From Nectonema munidae (taxonomy: Eukaryota; Nematomorpha; Nectonematoida; Nectonematidae): DNA of 64,000 bases. Position 1 is the first letter of the stretch. Every line of letters starts with the position of its first letter. The stretch covers positions 1-64,000 of the forward strand of contig JAUIRK010000193.1 of the NCBI GenBank assembly GCA_030549495.1, read 5' to 3'. The notes beneath the pieces are model-generated. The model had not been told where the DNA came from, did not search any database, and saw only the letters and a list, made by a program, of their open reading frames with translations. A program made the position numbers and the translations under genes. This document shows, in pieces, positions 47,631 through 59,489 of the stretch.

Positions 47631-47894
47631 AGCATAGACAAGATTTTACCATTAGGGCCAAAAGAAGAGGCAAAGCTTTTAGATATATCACTACACATTG
47701 TGAGGTAACGCATTTGCATATATTTATCGTCAATATACTAAAAAATTTATATGATTAAAACATTATTAAAAATTAAAAATTGTACTTGGTCATCTTCTCG
47801 GAGTAAACCGGATAAACCTAAAGAGGAAGGAATCTGTCTAACGGAAGCCATTAATAAACTTTCTCGAAAGAGCTATTATAATTGTTTGGATTGA
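47631..47894 (+). CDS. Putative 3' exons of an unidentified gene
   Basis: Two candidate exons join in phase: 47631-47704 (after AAAG, ending GTGAG|GTAACG) and 47804-47894 (stop TGA). Together they read KILPLGPKEEAKLLDIS, then HIVSKPDKPKEEGICLTEAI, NKLSRKSYYNCLD. The composition is unlike the AT-rich surroundings. I recognise no family, and upstream exons were not found. A chance reading or a decayed element gene is possible. Confidence 0.3.
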
Positions 47895-49088
47895 TTAAAT
47901 ATATTTAGAATTACTATAAAACGAATTATTTATTTTTGAAATTTCAAATGCTACTTTCAAAATGATAAAATGATCATTGAAACTAATGTTGACAGTTAGT
48001 TGCCTGATGCCCAAATAAAACAATAACTAAAACATGAAGGTCTTTATTCTGAAGGTTAAATTGGACACACACGTGATATCGCCTTACTTCTATCAAATTA
48101 TTAGACTAGTTTCTATTCAAAGGATTCAACAATACTTTCTTATTTTCTACAAAAAAAAAGATAGCATTTGAAATTTTTTCGTGATTTTTTCAAAGGAATT
48201 TTTCAATGATTTATCAAAGGAATATTTGAATTATTATAAAAGGATATAATTCTATATCCTATATAGAATTATAGATATAAAGCACTATAAGAAAATATCA
48301 GAAAAAATTTATCGTATCAATAAAAAACTAAATAAATAAGTAAAATTTAGACACGATAGAAATTTACAAAAGTATTTTACTCAAAAAATTAGCCTCAGTC
48401 ATTAATATTACTTTTCAATAACAATTCGTTTTTCTTTTGATATGGTAAGTAATCTTTCATATATATGTTTGTTATCATTTAAATTCAATGTATTTTGTGA
48501 TTTTTTTTATTTGATACTCCCGATTGAAATTGATTTTAACGTGAGTATCAATTAAATTCATATTCAACATTTCCATGCAATGCAGGATTTATTTGATGTT
48601 CCTGTATAATAATATGAAAGTATAAGTACTTTGTTAGTTCAACAAGCTGCTTTGGTCTTCAACTTATGATTGATTTCAAAATATGATTGTAGGATTCAGC
48701 ATTATTATTTTTCAAATTTTAATTCATATGAGGATTTTTCAAACTATGTGCAAACGCATGGTTTTTAATTTTTGGTAGATATTTCTGTTCAAAATAATTA
48801 TGCGTAATTTGAGGAAAATTATTAATTTATAGCTTTCATTCATTGTCAAACTCTTGGATTCAAAATGAGAGAGTCAAACTTTAGCAATCAAACGAAGAAA
48901 CAATTTATTTCTTTTTCTTTCACTGATTGGTGCTATTTTAAATTATCTTGAAGATGCCTTCTGCAAAATTTTAAATTGGAATTTTGGAAAAACATTTAAT
49001 AGATTTAAGGATGAAAGCTTTTTGATCACATCGAAGGTATGATTTTTTCATTTCACTATATGTATTTACTATAGTATATATGTATATA
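47895..49088. other. No gene recognised
   Basis: AT-rich, without open frames or clear repeats. Confidence 0.45.
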
Positions 49089-50115
49089 CGATGTTACAAA
49101 AGTTATTACCTATACTTTGCAATTTTTCACGATTTTAAATATTATATTTGTCGAATAATCAAAGAATCGAAAAATGTTCAAATCAAAAAATATTTATGAT
49201 TTTTAAATATATCGTTGGCTCCCCTTACTTTTAGTTTCGTATGTGCATAATTTGATAAAAATTAATTATTAAAGACTAGGTTTATCTTTCAATTTTAAAA
49301 GTAAGGGGAACCAACGATATATTTTTAAAATCATAAATATTTTTTGATTTGAACATTTTTTGATTCTTTGATTATTCGACAAATATAATATTTAAAATCG
49401 TGCAAATTGCAAAGTATAGGTAATAACTTTTGTAACATCGTATGAGGTAGCAAAATATGAACAGAAAGTTTGATATTTTTTGATTTTTTAAAGAATATTT
49501 TTCGATTCTTTGATTACAGAATTTTATTTTGATTATTTGACAAATATAATATTTAAAATCGTGCAAATTGCAAAGTATAGGTAATAACTTTTGTAACGTC
49601 GTATGAGGTAGCAAAATATGAACAGAAAGTTTGATATTTTTTGATTTTTTAAAGAATATTTTTCGATTCTTTGATTAAAGAATTTTATTTTGATTATTTG
49701 ATAAAATATATTATTTAATATCGTGAAAAAATTGCAAAAATATAGGTAATAACTTATCTAACATCCTCTCCCCGAATGAGGTATATCAAATCTTACATCT
49801 AACAAAATATGAACTGATAGGTTGGAGATGAATTATCGCGATATACAGGTTGGAGATGAACCATCGTAGTATACAGGTATAATGTAAATAGGTAATAACT
49901 TATGTAGCATCGTCTCCCCGAATGAGGTATATCAAATCTTACATCTAGCAGAATGTGAACATAAAATTGAACCTTGTCTCTCTAGTCATTAGTACATGGA
50001 ATAGAAACCATCGTAGTATACAGGTTGGAGATGAATCATCGTAGTATACAGGTTGGAGATGAATCATGAAAGATTCATTGGTAATTTCATTGGAAAGATA
50101 TATTGGTTGGAGATG
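49089..50115 (+). repeat. Second composite satellite block with a 145-bp-arm palindrome
   Basis: Arms 49089-49233 and 49296-49440 are near-exact inverted copies around a ~62-bp loop. The right arm runs into units starting GATTCTTTGATTA (49366, 49506, 49666), then the GGTTGGAGATGAATCATCG minisatellite (~49820-50070). The order and orientation are those of 10011-10790. Confidence 0.85.
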
Positions 50116-50119
50116 AGTC

Positions 50120-51160
50120 TTTTTTAACAGTAGAAAATTTTGAAGTATAAGCATGAAAAAATATTGTTATATAGAAGGTGTTGAAGGAAGTAAAATCTTT
50201 GAAGATTGATCATATGAGCAATCACTCATAAATTTATCCGTTGCACTCACTACGTTAAAATCATTCACTATATTACTCGCATAGTTTTCATTAGGCATAG
50301 AAATTCTTTTTTGTACCAAAGAGTCAAAGTTGTAAGGTACCTTTACATGGCTGGATTGGTAATTGGTACATGTAAATAAAATTTTGATATTATTTGAAAG
50401 AAACAAATTTTTTTTTAATTAAAAATTAATTGGAAACAATATCTTAGTTAAATGTGCTATATCATCAGGAGAGTTATACGGAGGAACAATAAGCCTAAAA
50501 GGATACACAGAACGGAAGAAAGGGCATGCATAGTAAAAACATTGAACCAAGAAAAATGTACAAAAACTTTAATAGAATCATCTAAACAATATGCCCTCTC
50601 ATACTCAATATTATAATAAAAACTGAAATTATAATTCAATAGAAGTTAGTACACGAAGCATATAAACAAAATTTTCAGTGGCGGATCTAGAAAATTTCTA
50701 TGGGGGTGGATAATTAAAATTATGGTTCAAATTTTTGGAGGTTCACACATTTACTATATTGTTTTTGGTTCAAAAATTCATCCTAAATGAACCCAAAGTT
50801 TTAACAACGCTCTCCGTTTGAGGAATATGATGCCAGGTGTAGACAACAATAGTTACCGATTAGACGTAGGTATGGCTAACAATTCAATATTGATAAACAG
50901 GGCTGGAGATTGACTTTTCCATGATTACTGTGCGCACAATATTTTTACTTTTATCGATAATCTGAGAGCCGAATTTGAAGAATGATAATAAAAAAAATAA
51001 AACTTTTCAAAAAATGCAATATTTTTAATGCGCAAATTGCAAAAGACAAACCAGCAAAGTACAATTGTAGGCCTTAATACGTTATTTACGGTAAGGCTTG
51101 ATATTGTTCGTCTGAACAAACGTGTAATGCAGATAGTAGGTTAGTTTAGGGTCAAAAAGT
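50120..51160. other. No gene; hAT-like end at 50676
   Basis: The only structure is CAGTGGCGGATCTAG at 50676, resembling the inverse of GGATACAGGGGGCTGG / CGCCCTTG near 54105. No target duplication links the two, so they are not proven partners. Confidence 0.35.
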
Positions 51161-51179
51161 GTGGATGCCTGGATACGGC

Positions 51180-52831
51180 GTGGGTATCTAGAGAGAAACT
51201 GTTTACATATCTCCTCGGTCTTAGGTTGTATACCCATGCCATTCATGGCGATTGCTGCAAGATCCGACAGTCGTTATGTATTTATAGTCGTTCTCAGCCA
51301 CGTGTGTATCCTCTTAACAAAGGAAAATGACCGTTCTGCTTCAGTGCTACCGATTGGAAGGACGGCTAGTATTTTGAGAAGTTCTCTTACATTTGGAAAG
51401 AACATTTCATCAGCATGGTTGGCCAGGAGAGATGTCACAGATATGTCGTCTATGGTGCCTTTGTTCATCCAGTAATTTAACTAACGGAACATCTCGCTAT
51501 CAAGAGCAGCAGGTAATGGTAACACATGAAAGCATTTGTCATGCAGATTTTCAGTCAACTTTGGTAATGTTTCTTTGGTCTTCTGGAGAATCACTTCTGG
51601 AACGAGACAGCATAGTTAATAATGGACACGTTTGTCATCACTGAAACGACAACTCAGTTCACTGCAGGTAGTAACAAGGAATGGAATAACTAAAGTTCTC
51701 TTCCAGTAGTCGAAAACTGTATCTGATGGATGGTTATCTCTCATCGTTTGTTTCCTAAAGATCCTTGGTCTCTGTTCACGTGAGCCAACAAGACTACTTA
51801 GTTCTAGCACTTTACGATATACACGATCAAACCAGACGTTTACTTCTAATCGTATGTCTTGATATGTTGACATAACCTGTTCTATTTTCTGGAATCCTAG
51901 GTACACCTCCATATGGGAACCTTGTAATGCAGTCACGACTGGACGCAGTGGTTCCAACATCTTGGCAATTGCAACGCTTACGATGTGTCCGAAGTCCACG
52001 AGCGTATGGCGAAGATCATTAGCCTTTGTTCTAGTGGAGGAATCCCAGTTCCAATCATCGTTGTTTGGATAGAATCTCTCATCTTTGGTCGGCTGACAGA
52101 TTTCATTCAGAGTAGCAACTATGTATTCATATAGTTGAAAAATAGTTTCAAATGTCGTGTGCCATTCGACCCAACGGGTTTTACAAAGGTTCTTCAGCTT
52201 TGTTTTTCTCATATGTGGTGCCAGTGAATCAATAATGATCTTAAAAAGCGTTGCGCTTGGGTGAATTGTCGAAGAAGCTGTAAAGCTCACGGCATGTGTT
52301 CATCATATTGTGTATTGATGATATTTTGCATGCATGACAAATAACAAGATTTAAGGAATGGAAGCAACATCCTTGGAATTGGGCGTCAGGGGGGCTTTAA
52401 AATTTCAACTTGAACGCCAACTCTCTCAGAACTCATCGAAGCTGTAGTGTCATAAGCCTGGGCACGGCAGTGACTAAGGTCCATCCGATTTTTTTTAGGG
52501 ATTCTTTGATAGCTACAGCTATTTCCACACAGGTTGTCCTTTCAAGATCAACTAAATCTAACAACACTTCCCGCTTTCTTGGCTTTGAAGCATCATCAAC
52601 AAAGTCAAGTATCCTGAGGCACACAGATAAAATTTCACGTCCAATCGAGGTAGTTTCATCGGCTATTATAGAAAAGTGGAAGCATTTTCTGATACATTCT
52701 CTGAAGTTGTCTCGGATGATATCAGCAGCAACATGTATCACATCGTTCTGAATTGTCATACTCGTGTATCGAGAGTTGGCAGGACCGAATACCAGGTGGT
52801 TATTCAGTTCTGGACACGTTTTTGCCATCAA
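51180..52831 (-). pseudogene. hAT transposase (ZMYM1/52 kDa repressor-like), broken
   Basis: On the - strand: FHFSIIADETTSIGREILSV (~52690-52630, RNase H-like first Asp), then APHMRKTKLKNLCKTRWVEW (~52220-52150), VSVAIAKMLEPL, and the C-terminal dimerisation motif LLKILAVLPIGSTEAERSFS (51390-51330) with the tail RLSDLAAIAMNG-like sequence to ~51200. The parts lie in three frames, with a gap around 52300-52430. The N-terminal zinc finger is missing or too decayed to see. Confidence 0.8.
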
Positions 52832-53122
52832 CCGTAGGAGTGCGACGAAATTTCATACATTGCTAGATAGAGATTCACTAAATTCTACTCTGTCATCTGT
52901 GACCTCGCAGTGCTATCTGTTGCTTTGCACATAACATTACAGCATCGACAATATAAGGCAACACTCAACACAATATAATAAATATAACGACAATAAGAGG
53001 CGCACAGGGTGCGATGCTTTACCTCAGGGGGTACGAAGTACTACATTTAAATATAAGAAGTGTCGAAACTTTAGTTTTTAAGCAAATATAAATATATTAG
53101 AATGTAGTGAAAATTAAATGCT

Positions 53123-53980
53123 TTGAAAGAAAAGTTACATCTCTGTCGTCAACGAGTTGAAAATGGTAATCTTTTGAATTTTCCATCATTCGAAGAAATG
53201 AGCGATGAAGATGAGTCCCTAATTCCAATTGTTCGAGAAGAAATTGGTAACCATTTGGAAATATTATCCAAGTCATTTGGTGGATATTTTGAAGGGGGAA
53301 ATCTAGAAGCCTCTGAAAAATGGATAATAAATCCATATTCTTTTAATTTGGATTATATGCCGAATGATGAAACGTTGAAAGATGGATGATCTTATTGAAT
53401 TGCGCACAAACTGTGTTTTTGAAATGCAGTTTGAAAGCAAAACTTTGGAACAATATTGGTGCTCGGCAATGAAGATGTTTCCAAGACTTTGTAAAAAAGC
53501 ACAAAGTATGCTTATTCCATTTGTGACAACTTACTTGTGCGAGTGCAGATTTAGTACCTTTTTGTCAATAAAGAGTAAATCTAGAAATCGCTTGAGTGCA
53601 CAAGCAGATATGGGAATTGCTATTAGGAGCAAATACCACGTTTTGAGAAACTCATATGCAAAAAAACAGGAGCAAAATAGTCATTAAATTTGAGGTGGAC
53701 TTTGTATAAAATTATTAGCTTTTTAAAAGAGACTAAAAAATTGAACAATTTTTTAAAATGGAAGTTGTTTGGATGCAGACTGTTTCACTTTATTTCCATA
53801 TATTTCATATTTGTTAATATAGTACCTCATAAAAAATGATTATGCAAATTTTTGTCGTTTTTATATTTCAACTTTTCTTTTAAATAAATTTGTAAATTTT
53901 CATTACATAAACTGTAAGGGGTGCAAAAAAAATTAAAATTTTTTAAGGGTACGGAGCGTCAAAAAGGTTTGGAACCACTG
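53123..53980 (+). pseudogene. hAT transposase C-terminal end with right terminus
   Basis: 53123-53389 and 53382-53687 (different frames) read FEGGNLEASEKWIINPYSFN and DLIELRTN, FESKTLEQYWCSA, LIPFVTTYLCECRFSTFLSI, the C-terminal half of ZBED5-like hAT transposases. The right end at 53980, read inverted, is CAGTGGTTCCAAACCTTTTT, a typical hAT terminus; GTCTAGAT follows. The left end was not found. Confidence 0.75.
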
Positions 53981-54471
53981 GTCTAGATAGATATCTTTTC
54001 AAGTATTTGACTATATGATATAGAAATTGAAATAAAAATAACTTCAGCACAGGTAAAGAGGGTGGGTGGCTAGCCACCCAATCCAGCCCCCTGTATCCGC
54101 CCTTGATATTCACTATTAAATAAGCAATTACCATTACCTGTTGTCTTCAAAGGCACTAATGATTCATCTATATTATAGTCTTTAAAAATAAATAAAGAGT
54201 TAAAATCAATACAATTATTATAAAAGGAAGGTAACTCACGCAAAAACCTCTTTTCTTAATAACACCTTTTCACATAAAAGAAAATTTTTAAGTTTTAATA
54301 AAATAGTAGAAAAAGAATTATTTTTAATTAAAAGAAAATACTTTTGAAACCCTTCTAAAGAGAAATCATAACTGAAACCCGAAATATTCATACAGCATGC
54401 AGTATAATGGAAAGATATATTATTAGAGATAAAATAATTGGCCTTTTGCATTGACAAATTTTCAGTCTAGA

Positions 54472-54560
54472 CAGCGTTTCTCAACCTTTTTACCTTCGCG
54501 GAACCGCTAGAATATAATAAATCTTTCAAGGAACCCTACACAATAATATTTTCGTAAATC
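54472..54560. mobile_element. hAT-type element end
   Basis: CAGCGTTTCTCAACCTTTTT followed by GCGGAACCGCT is a typical hAT terminal sequence. No partner end or coding part was found before 55.4 kb. Confidence 0.5.
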
Positions 54561-55469
54561 ATCTTTCAATTTTAGAATCTAACACAATAAAAAGAATCTA
54601 ACACAATTTAGAATCTAACACAGTCTGAAAATGAAAGCAAAATGGGAATATTTTTTATGTTGTACACGTTCTTTAATTTTATTAAAAATAGATACAAGAG
54701 ATGAACATTTAGGATTTTTTCTTAAAAAGAAAGTCGAATTCCCATAAAAACCTGAATATATTAACTTTGTTTTACGCTTAGAATTTTACATATTTCAAAC
54801 CAGAGCACACAAGGTTGAAATTTTTGAGAAGTATGGCGGTGTGGGCCTGATTCAAATATTTATAAATAATTTTAGCCGTCAAAAATTGTAGAACAATGTG
54901 TTTATTTTCTATTCATAAGTTATATTAAAAATAACTCCTAAGATGATTCAAATATGAAATTATTGTTATGCTGAAGACTGCTTTGTTACGAGACGGAAGT
55001 AGAAAATGAAAATGAGCAATTAATAGTAATAAAGTCTCTGCTTCAATGCTCTTTCTTTACTTTTTTAAATAAATACTGATTTTCTCAAAACATCATCATC
55101 ATTTTGCCATATCCATTTGGACGTGGGCAACCATGGAGCGCCAAGTTGTTCGATCTGTTCCGGATATACCATGCTTATTCTTGGAATTAGTACGTGGTGA
55201 GGTCTCCAGTTCTCTTCCACGCTGCAGTTAACCACCATATCGGGTGGCCGTCCCACTATCCACAATCTGTGGACCCGTTCTCTAGCAGTTTCAGCTCAGC
55301 CGAGAAATTCTCAAATAGTATGTAATATTGTGTTAAAAAAGGTCAAGTTGTTGACATTTTTTCCTCTAACTTCCACAAATTTTCTTCGATTAATACCTCC
55401 CTTTAATTCCTTTATTAATATATCGTTTAAATTAAGCTTTTAGTTGCCTATATTGTTTTCAATTTTTAG
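54561..55469. other. No gene recognised upstream of the XRN2-like exon
   Basis: AT-rich except for a GC-richer block at ~55110-55290 that looks like repeat-derived coding sequence on the - strand (GRPPDMVVNCSVEENWRPHH). No family could be assigned. The first exon of the exoribonuclease (MGVP...) was not seen here. Confidence 0.35.
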
Positions 55470-55688
55470 TTTGCGTTATCTTCTGATGAAGATACACCCT
55501 CTAATGATGAAGAATTTGACTGCCTTTATCTTGACATGAATGGTATAGTTCATCCCTGTTCTCATCCTGAAAATAAACAACCACCTCAAAATGAAGAAGA
55601 AATAATGATTGCAATTTTTGAATATATCGATTATTTGATCAAAATTTGTCGTCCTAAAAAATTGCTCTATTTGGCTTTTGATGGTGTT
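55470..55688 (+). CDS. XRN2: XRN2/Rat1-type 5'-3' exoribonuclease, N-terminal exon
   Basis: Nuclear 5'-3' exoribonuclease used in transcription termination and RNA decay. The exon is exactly 73 codons, phase 0 at both sides (acceptor TTTTTAG, donor GTT|GTAAAT). It reads EEFDCLYLDMNGIVHPCSHP, then EEEIMIAIFEYIDYLIKICR and PKKLLYLAFDGV. The LYLDMNGI Asp is one of the metal-binding residues of the family. HPCSHPENKQPPQNEEE matches XRN2 better than XRN1. The next conserved segment (APRAKMNQQR) should follow but was not found. Confidence 0.85.
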
Positions 55689-56040
55689 GTAAATTATTTT
55701 ATTTTACTAAAAACTATTTCCAAATTTTTTAATATATATTATATATTATATAATTATATTTGGTAAATTTACGTTGCATTTGAAAATTCATTATTAATTT
55801 CAAAATGAAGCGTCTTTAGACGTGTCTAGAAGCTGTCTTTAGATTCTCGATCCTCTTCGGTTTGTGATCTTAGCATTCCAAATTCACTTTCTATAGTTCA
55901 ATATAAACCTTTTGTTTTTCATAACCCCATTTGTGTTTCTAATTTATTTTAAACGTATTCTTTTCTTTTTTATTTGTAGTTGATGTTATTTTTAATACAT
56001 TCCCTTCCACTAAAATAATTATATTGTTACATTGTAATCT

Positions 56041-56189
56041 CCCAGTTTTAACTCTATCAGTGACAGCGGGGGGGGGGGGGTACATTTTAGCCCTCCCTCT
56101 TCCCTCAATGAAAACATCCACATTAGATAGTTTATAACGCGGATGGCGGGATCGAGGCCATGAAAACGCGTTATAGCGGGTTTACTGTA
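56041..56189. mobile_element. Tigger/pogo-type MITE end
   Basis: The right end CGTTATAGCGGGTTTACTG (to 56187), followed by TA, is a typical Tigger terminus. A 13-G run lies at 56068-56080. The matching left end was not found. Confidence 0.5.
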
Positions 56190-56940
56190 CATTTAATTGA
56201 CATCTATCTGGTCTGAAAACTTTACCAACAATACTGAATATACCTTATCTGGAATGGCCAAAAAATTTGGCACAGTTTTTAATAAATGTGAGAATTTTGA
56301 AGTGTGTAATTTCCCATATAACAAAGGATCTGAGTCTTTGGGCATGCAGTGACTTGATAGGTAATCATTCACCTATTTCTATAGAATTAGCAGTGTTGGT
56401 TATGCTATTGGTATCAATAATAGTTCAAAAGTATTCTTTGCACTTTTTTGTGATTGTCGTTGGTGAACAGCAGTTTGAGGATATGTAACAGTGGCTAGTT
56501 TCATTAATTTTTGAATTAGTGTGGACTTGTTCTTTTCACGTTCTCAACCCTCGCTTGACGGACTCTATGTATTTTTTCCGCTCTCAACATTAAAACGCTA
56601 TTTACACAAAATTTTATTATAGAAACCTCAATTACCACTAACATGTAAATGTTCTTTACAATTTTAAGCTTAATCTTTAGTAAAAAAAATTATTTTGTGG
56701 CTATATTTTTTACCAAAACTTAAAAATAATAAATTTATCATAAAAAATTAATAGATGGCGTTAATTTATATATATATAATAATTTTAAAAAATTTATGGA
56801 TTTATCTTTACAACGCATATATTTATATTTTCAAGCTATTCTCATAACACGAATAACCGGTTTTTACTTAAAAAAAACTTAGTCTAAAAAAGTCAAAAAA
56901 AATATAACAGGTGTTAAAAATTTATTTTAAAACTATAAAA

Positions 56941-58628
56941 TTAGAGGCATTTAGAGCAAATAACTTTAGAATGATATTTAAAAACCATATTTTCACATTT
57001 TGCACATCGACGTGAAGTTCTGTTTTTTCTTGAGATGCAAAGAAAATATGAAGCTTTGCTTGATGATGTTGGTTCTACTTCACTACGACTTTCAAAACCA
57101 TAGTATGATAATAAATGCTTGATATTAAGGGATAACTCTGAAGTTAGAGATCTTATTTTCATAGATTCTTCAGCTATTCGCAGGGCAAGCATTTTTATAA
57201 ATATCTTTCTACCACCTTGTTTTGTGTTGGGGAAATCCCTAGGGCTATTGAACTTTGCTATAACCCATGAGTTCAGCACACTAATATCTAGATAATTTGA
57301 AAATAGCGCAAAAGTCCACTTTCTATTGGGTTTATACGATTTGTAAGCTCTTAGCATTTTATTCACAACATCAACTCCACCTTTGAACTTGTTGTATTCC
57401 AACAAGCTCTCAGGTTTCGAAGCAACATTAGTGATTTGCACGTTTTTATGCTGTGACGACATAATATATACAACTTTGAAGTTACGTACGGCATGACGTC
57501 TAGGTATATACGCGCTCAAAGAAACATAATCGGAATATATTATTCTACTTTCGCATTCACTAAGTCGCAATTCTCTAAGATAGGGGGGTCTAAATACTAA
57601 GGGGACAAATCTCCTATTTGACATAACAGTTCCGCACAATGATAAATTTTTTGTACTACACCAAACAGCTAAGGAATGACTAGTAAAAAATCTATCCGTG
57701 TAAATGCCACACCCTTCAGGTATTTTACTATTTTCAATTAGTCTTTTGCAAATATTTTGCCCAGAAAAGTAAGTTCTATCAGAAATACCACCCACATAGA
57801 TTTCGGGAGATAGACAATAATAAAATTTAGCGTCGTTTATGTGATATAATTTTATACCGTAGTGTCCGGGTTTTTTGGGGTCATATATTTTGACCGGACA
57901 TCCTCCCCTAAATGTAACAAGCTGTTCATCTATGGTAACGGCTGAATGAGGATTCCAATACAATGAAAAAACTTAAAAAAAAATAATCATGGATTTTACG
58001 AATGGGACTAATCTTGTCATTAGCATCTCTCTCGTTTTTTTTGTCAAAACGTAAAAATACGTGAATGAGAGTAAACATATCGCGTCCCAAGCAACTTCGT
58101 AAAAAAGGACTCCCAGCATTAGTCAGCAGTTTTAACTTTTTGATCACCATTTTGACCGATGTAAATCAAAGAGCCAAAGTAAGCGAGAAGATGGGAAACA
58201 CTAAACTTTGTGTAGCAGTGGTACAAGTTTACTTACTTAGGATTAGTCGATCTAAAAAATAAAATTTGTTTTTACTTTTCAGATTTTAAAAATACAACTT
58301 ACTTATAATTGGATTCCATTTTGTGCATTGTCATTGAGTACAAGTATTGAATAAGTTAAACATCGAAAAAAAGTTTAAATATGGAAAAAATATCCTTTAA
58401 ATTTTTAGCAGAGCTTTTAGGACCTGGAGGTCTGGAGATCGAATCGCGAATATTCAAACTTTCTCTTCTTCCTAGTCCACTACTTCTTGGCTCCGAAAAA
58501 TATTCAGTAGAATCAGGAGCAATCAGATTTTGATCAAAAAAGTCAATTTCACTAGACATGGTCGAGATTTGAGATGTCTCATTATCAGAATCACTGAAAG
58601 TTGAAGAAGAGTTATCGGAAGAAGACAT
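56941..58628 (-). pseudogene. piggyBac transposase, copy 3, mostly open
   Basis: Exon 1 (58628 down to ~58355) gives an acidic N-terminus MSSSDNSSSTFSDSDNE ... ISRPPGPKSS. A likely intron follows (acceptor TTTTTTAG near 58256), then SHLLAYFGSLIYIGQNGDQ and LGRDMFTLIHVFLRFDKK (58150-58010). A frame change near 57960 leads to a 340-codon open frame (57963-56941). This has the three catalytic Asp in VTIDEQLVTFRGG, IYTDRFFTSHS and KGGVDVVNKML, and the C-terminal finger CAKCENMVFKYHSKVICSKC. It is the best preserved piggyBac here and the same subfamily as copy 2. Confidence 0.9.
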
Positions 58629-58636
58629 GCTATAAG

Positions 58637-59481
58637 CAGTGGTTCTTAACATTTAGGATCTGTTTACCCCTAAATATTATGAAAATTTTTTTATGACCCC
58701 TATAAAATTCTTTTTGATTCAGCCGTTAAAGAAAATTTACATGTTATTTTTTATAATACAAACACTTGTTAAAAGAAAGTTTAATTGAAAAAATTTATTC
58801 AAATTAATATAATCTAACAAATTCAGTATAATTGAATTCGAAGGCTGGTATTGTTTGTCAGACAAAAGTTCTTCAAAACATGTTGTAATGTTCGACAGAC
58901 AGCATCTCGTGTCTGAATCAATTGCAAGCTTATTACGTGCACTTGTTTTTAAAGACATCATTGCACAAAATCCAGTCTCGCAACGATAAGTTGAAGGTGA
59001 CTGTATCAAAAAAATCATAGCACGTTTGGAAAGAATAGGATAAACGGTTTTTAATTTGGCCCAGAATGATGGAAGTGCTTGCTCGAAAAAATCGAGTTTT
59101 AATTGACTGTCTTCTCTTATTTGAAGAAACTCCACTTTAGCAGCAACATCAGAGTCATCAATGCTACTTTCACTAACTGAAAAAGGTCTGGTGATTCAAA
59201 TGTCATTATAACGGCTATTTAACTTCGGAAAATAGTTTTCAATTGCTTGATTGGAAGCAACATGTGTGAGATTTAAAATGATGTTTGATTTTAATGGCAA
59301 AATTATTAATTGATTGCATCATACAATCAGGATTAATGAATACATCAAATAGAAATAGTTTTGCAACTGATGGAAAGACGTTCATGAGGATACACTTTTT
59401 GATACCAAAAGTTTTTCATGACCCCTGCAAAAACTTCAAACGACCCCAAAGGGGTCACGACCCCCAGGTTAAGAACCACTG
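58637..59481 (-). mobile_element. hAT element, internally deleted
   Basis: The ends CAGTGGTTCTTAAC (58637) and GTTAAGAACCACTG (59481) are perfect 14-bp inverted repeats, flanked by GCTATAAG and CTATAAAG, a diverged 8-bp target duplication. Inside, on the - strand, 59135-58737 reads EFLQIREDSQLKLDFFEQAL and STYRCETGFCAMMSLKTSAR, the hAT C-terminal dimerisation region only. It inserted 8 bp upstream of the start codon of piggyBac copy 3. Confidence 0.85.
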
Positions 59482-59489
59482 CTATAAAG

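Noticed and set aside
50676-54105. A single 3.4-kb hAT element between CAGTGGCGGATC and its inverse
   Set aside because: No shared target duplication, and the interior holds two hAT coding remnants in opposite directions.
56267-56488. 73-codon open frame ending GEQQFEDM, possibly XRN2 core (GEGEHKIMDY)
   Set aside because: No alignment beyond a few residues; another frame looks more like decayed transposon sequence.
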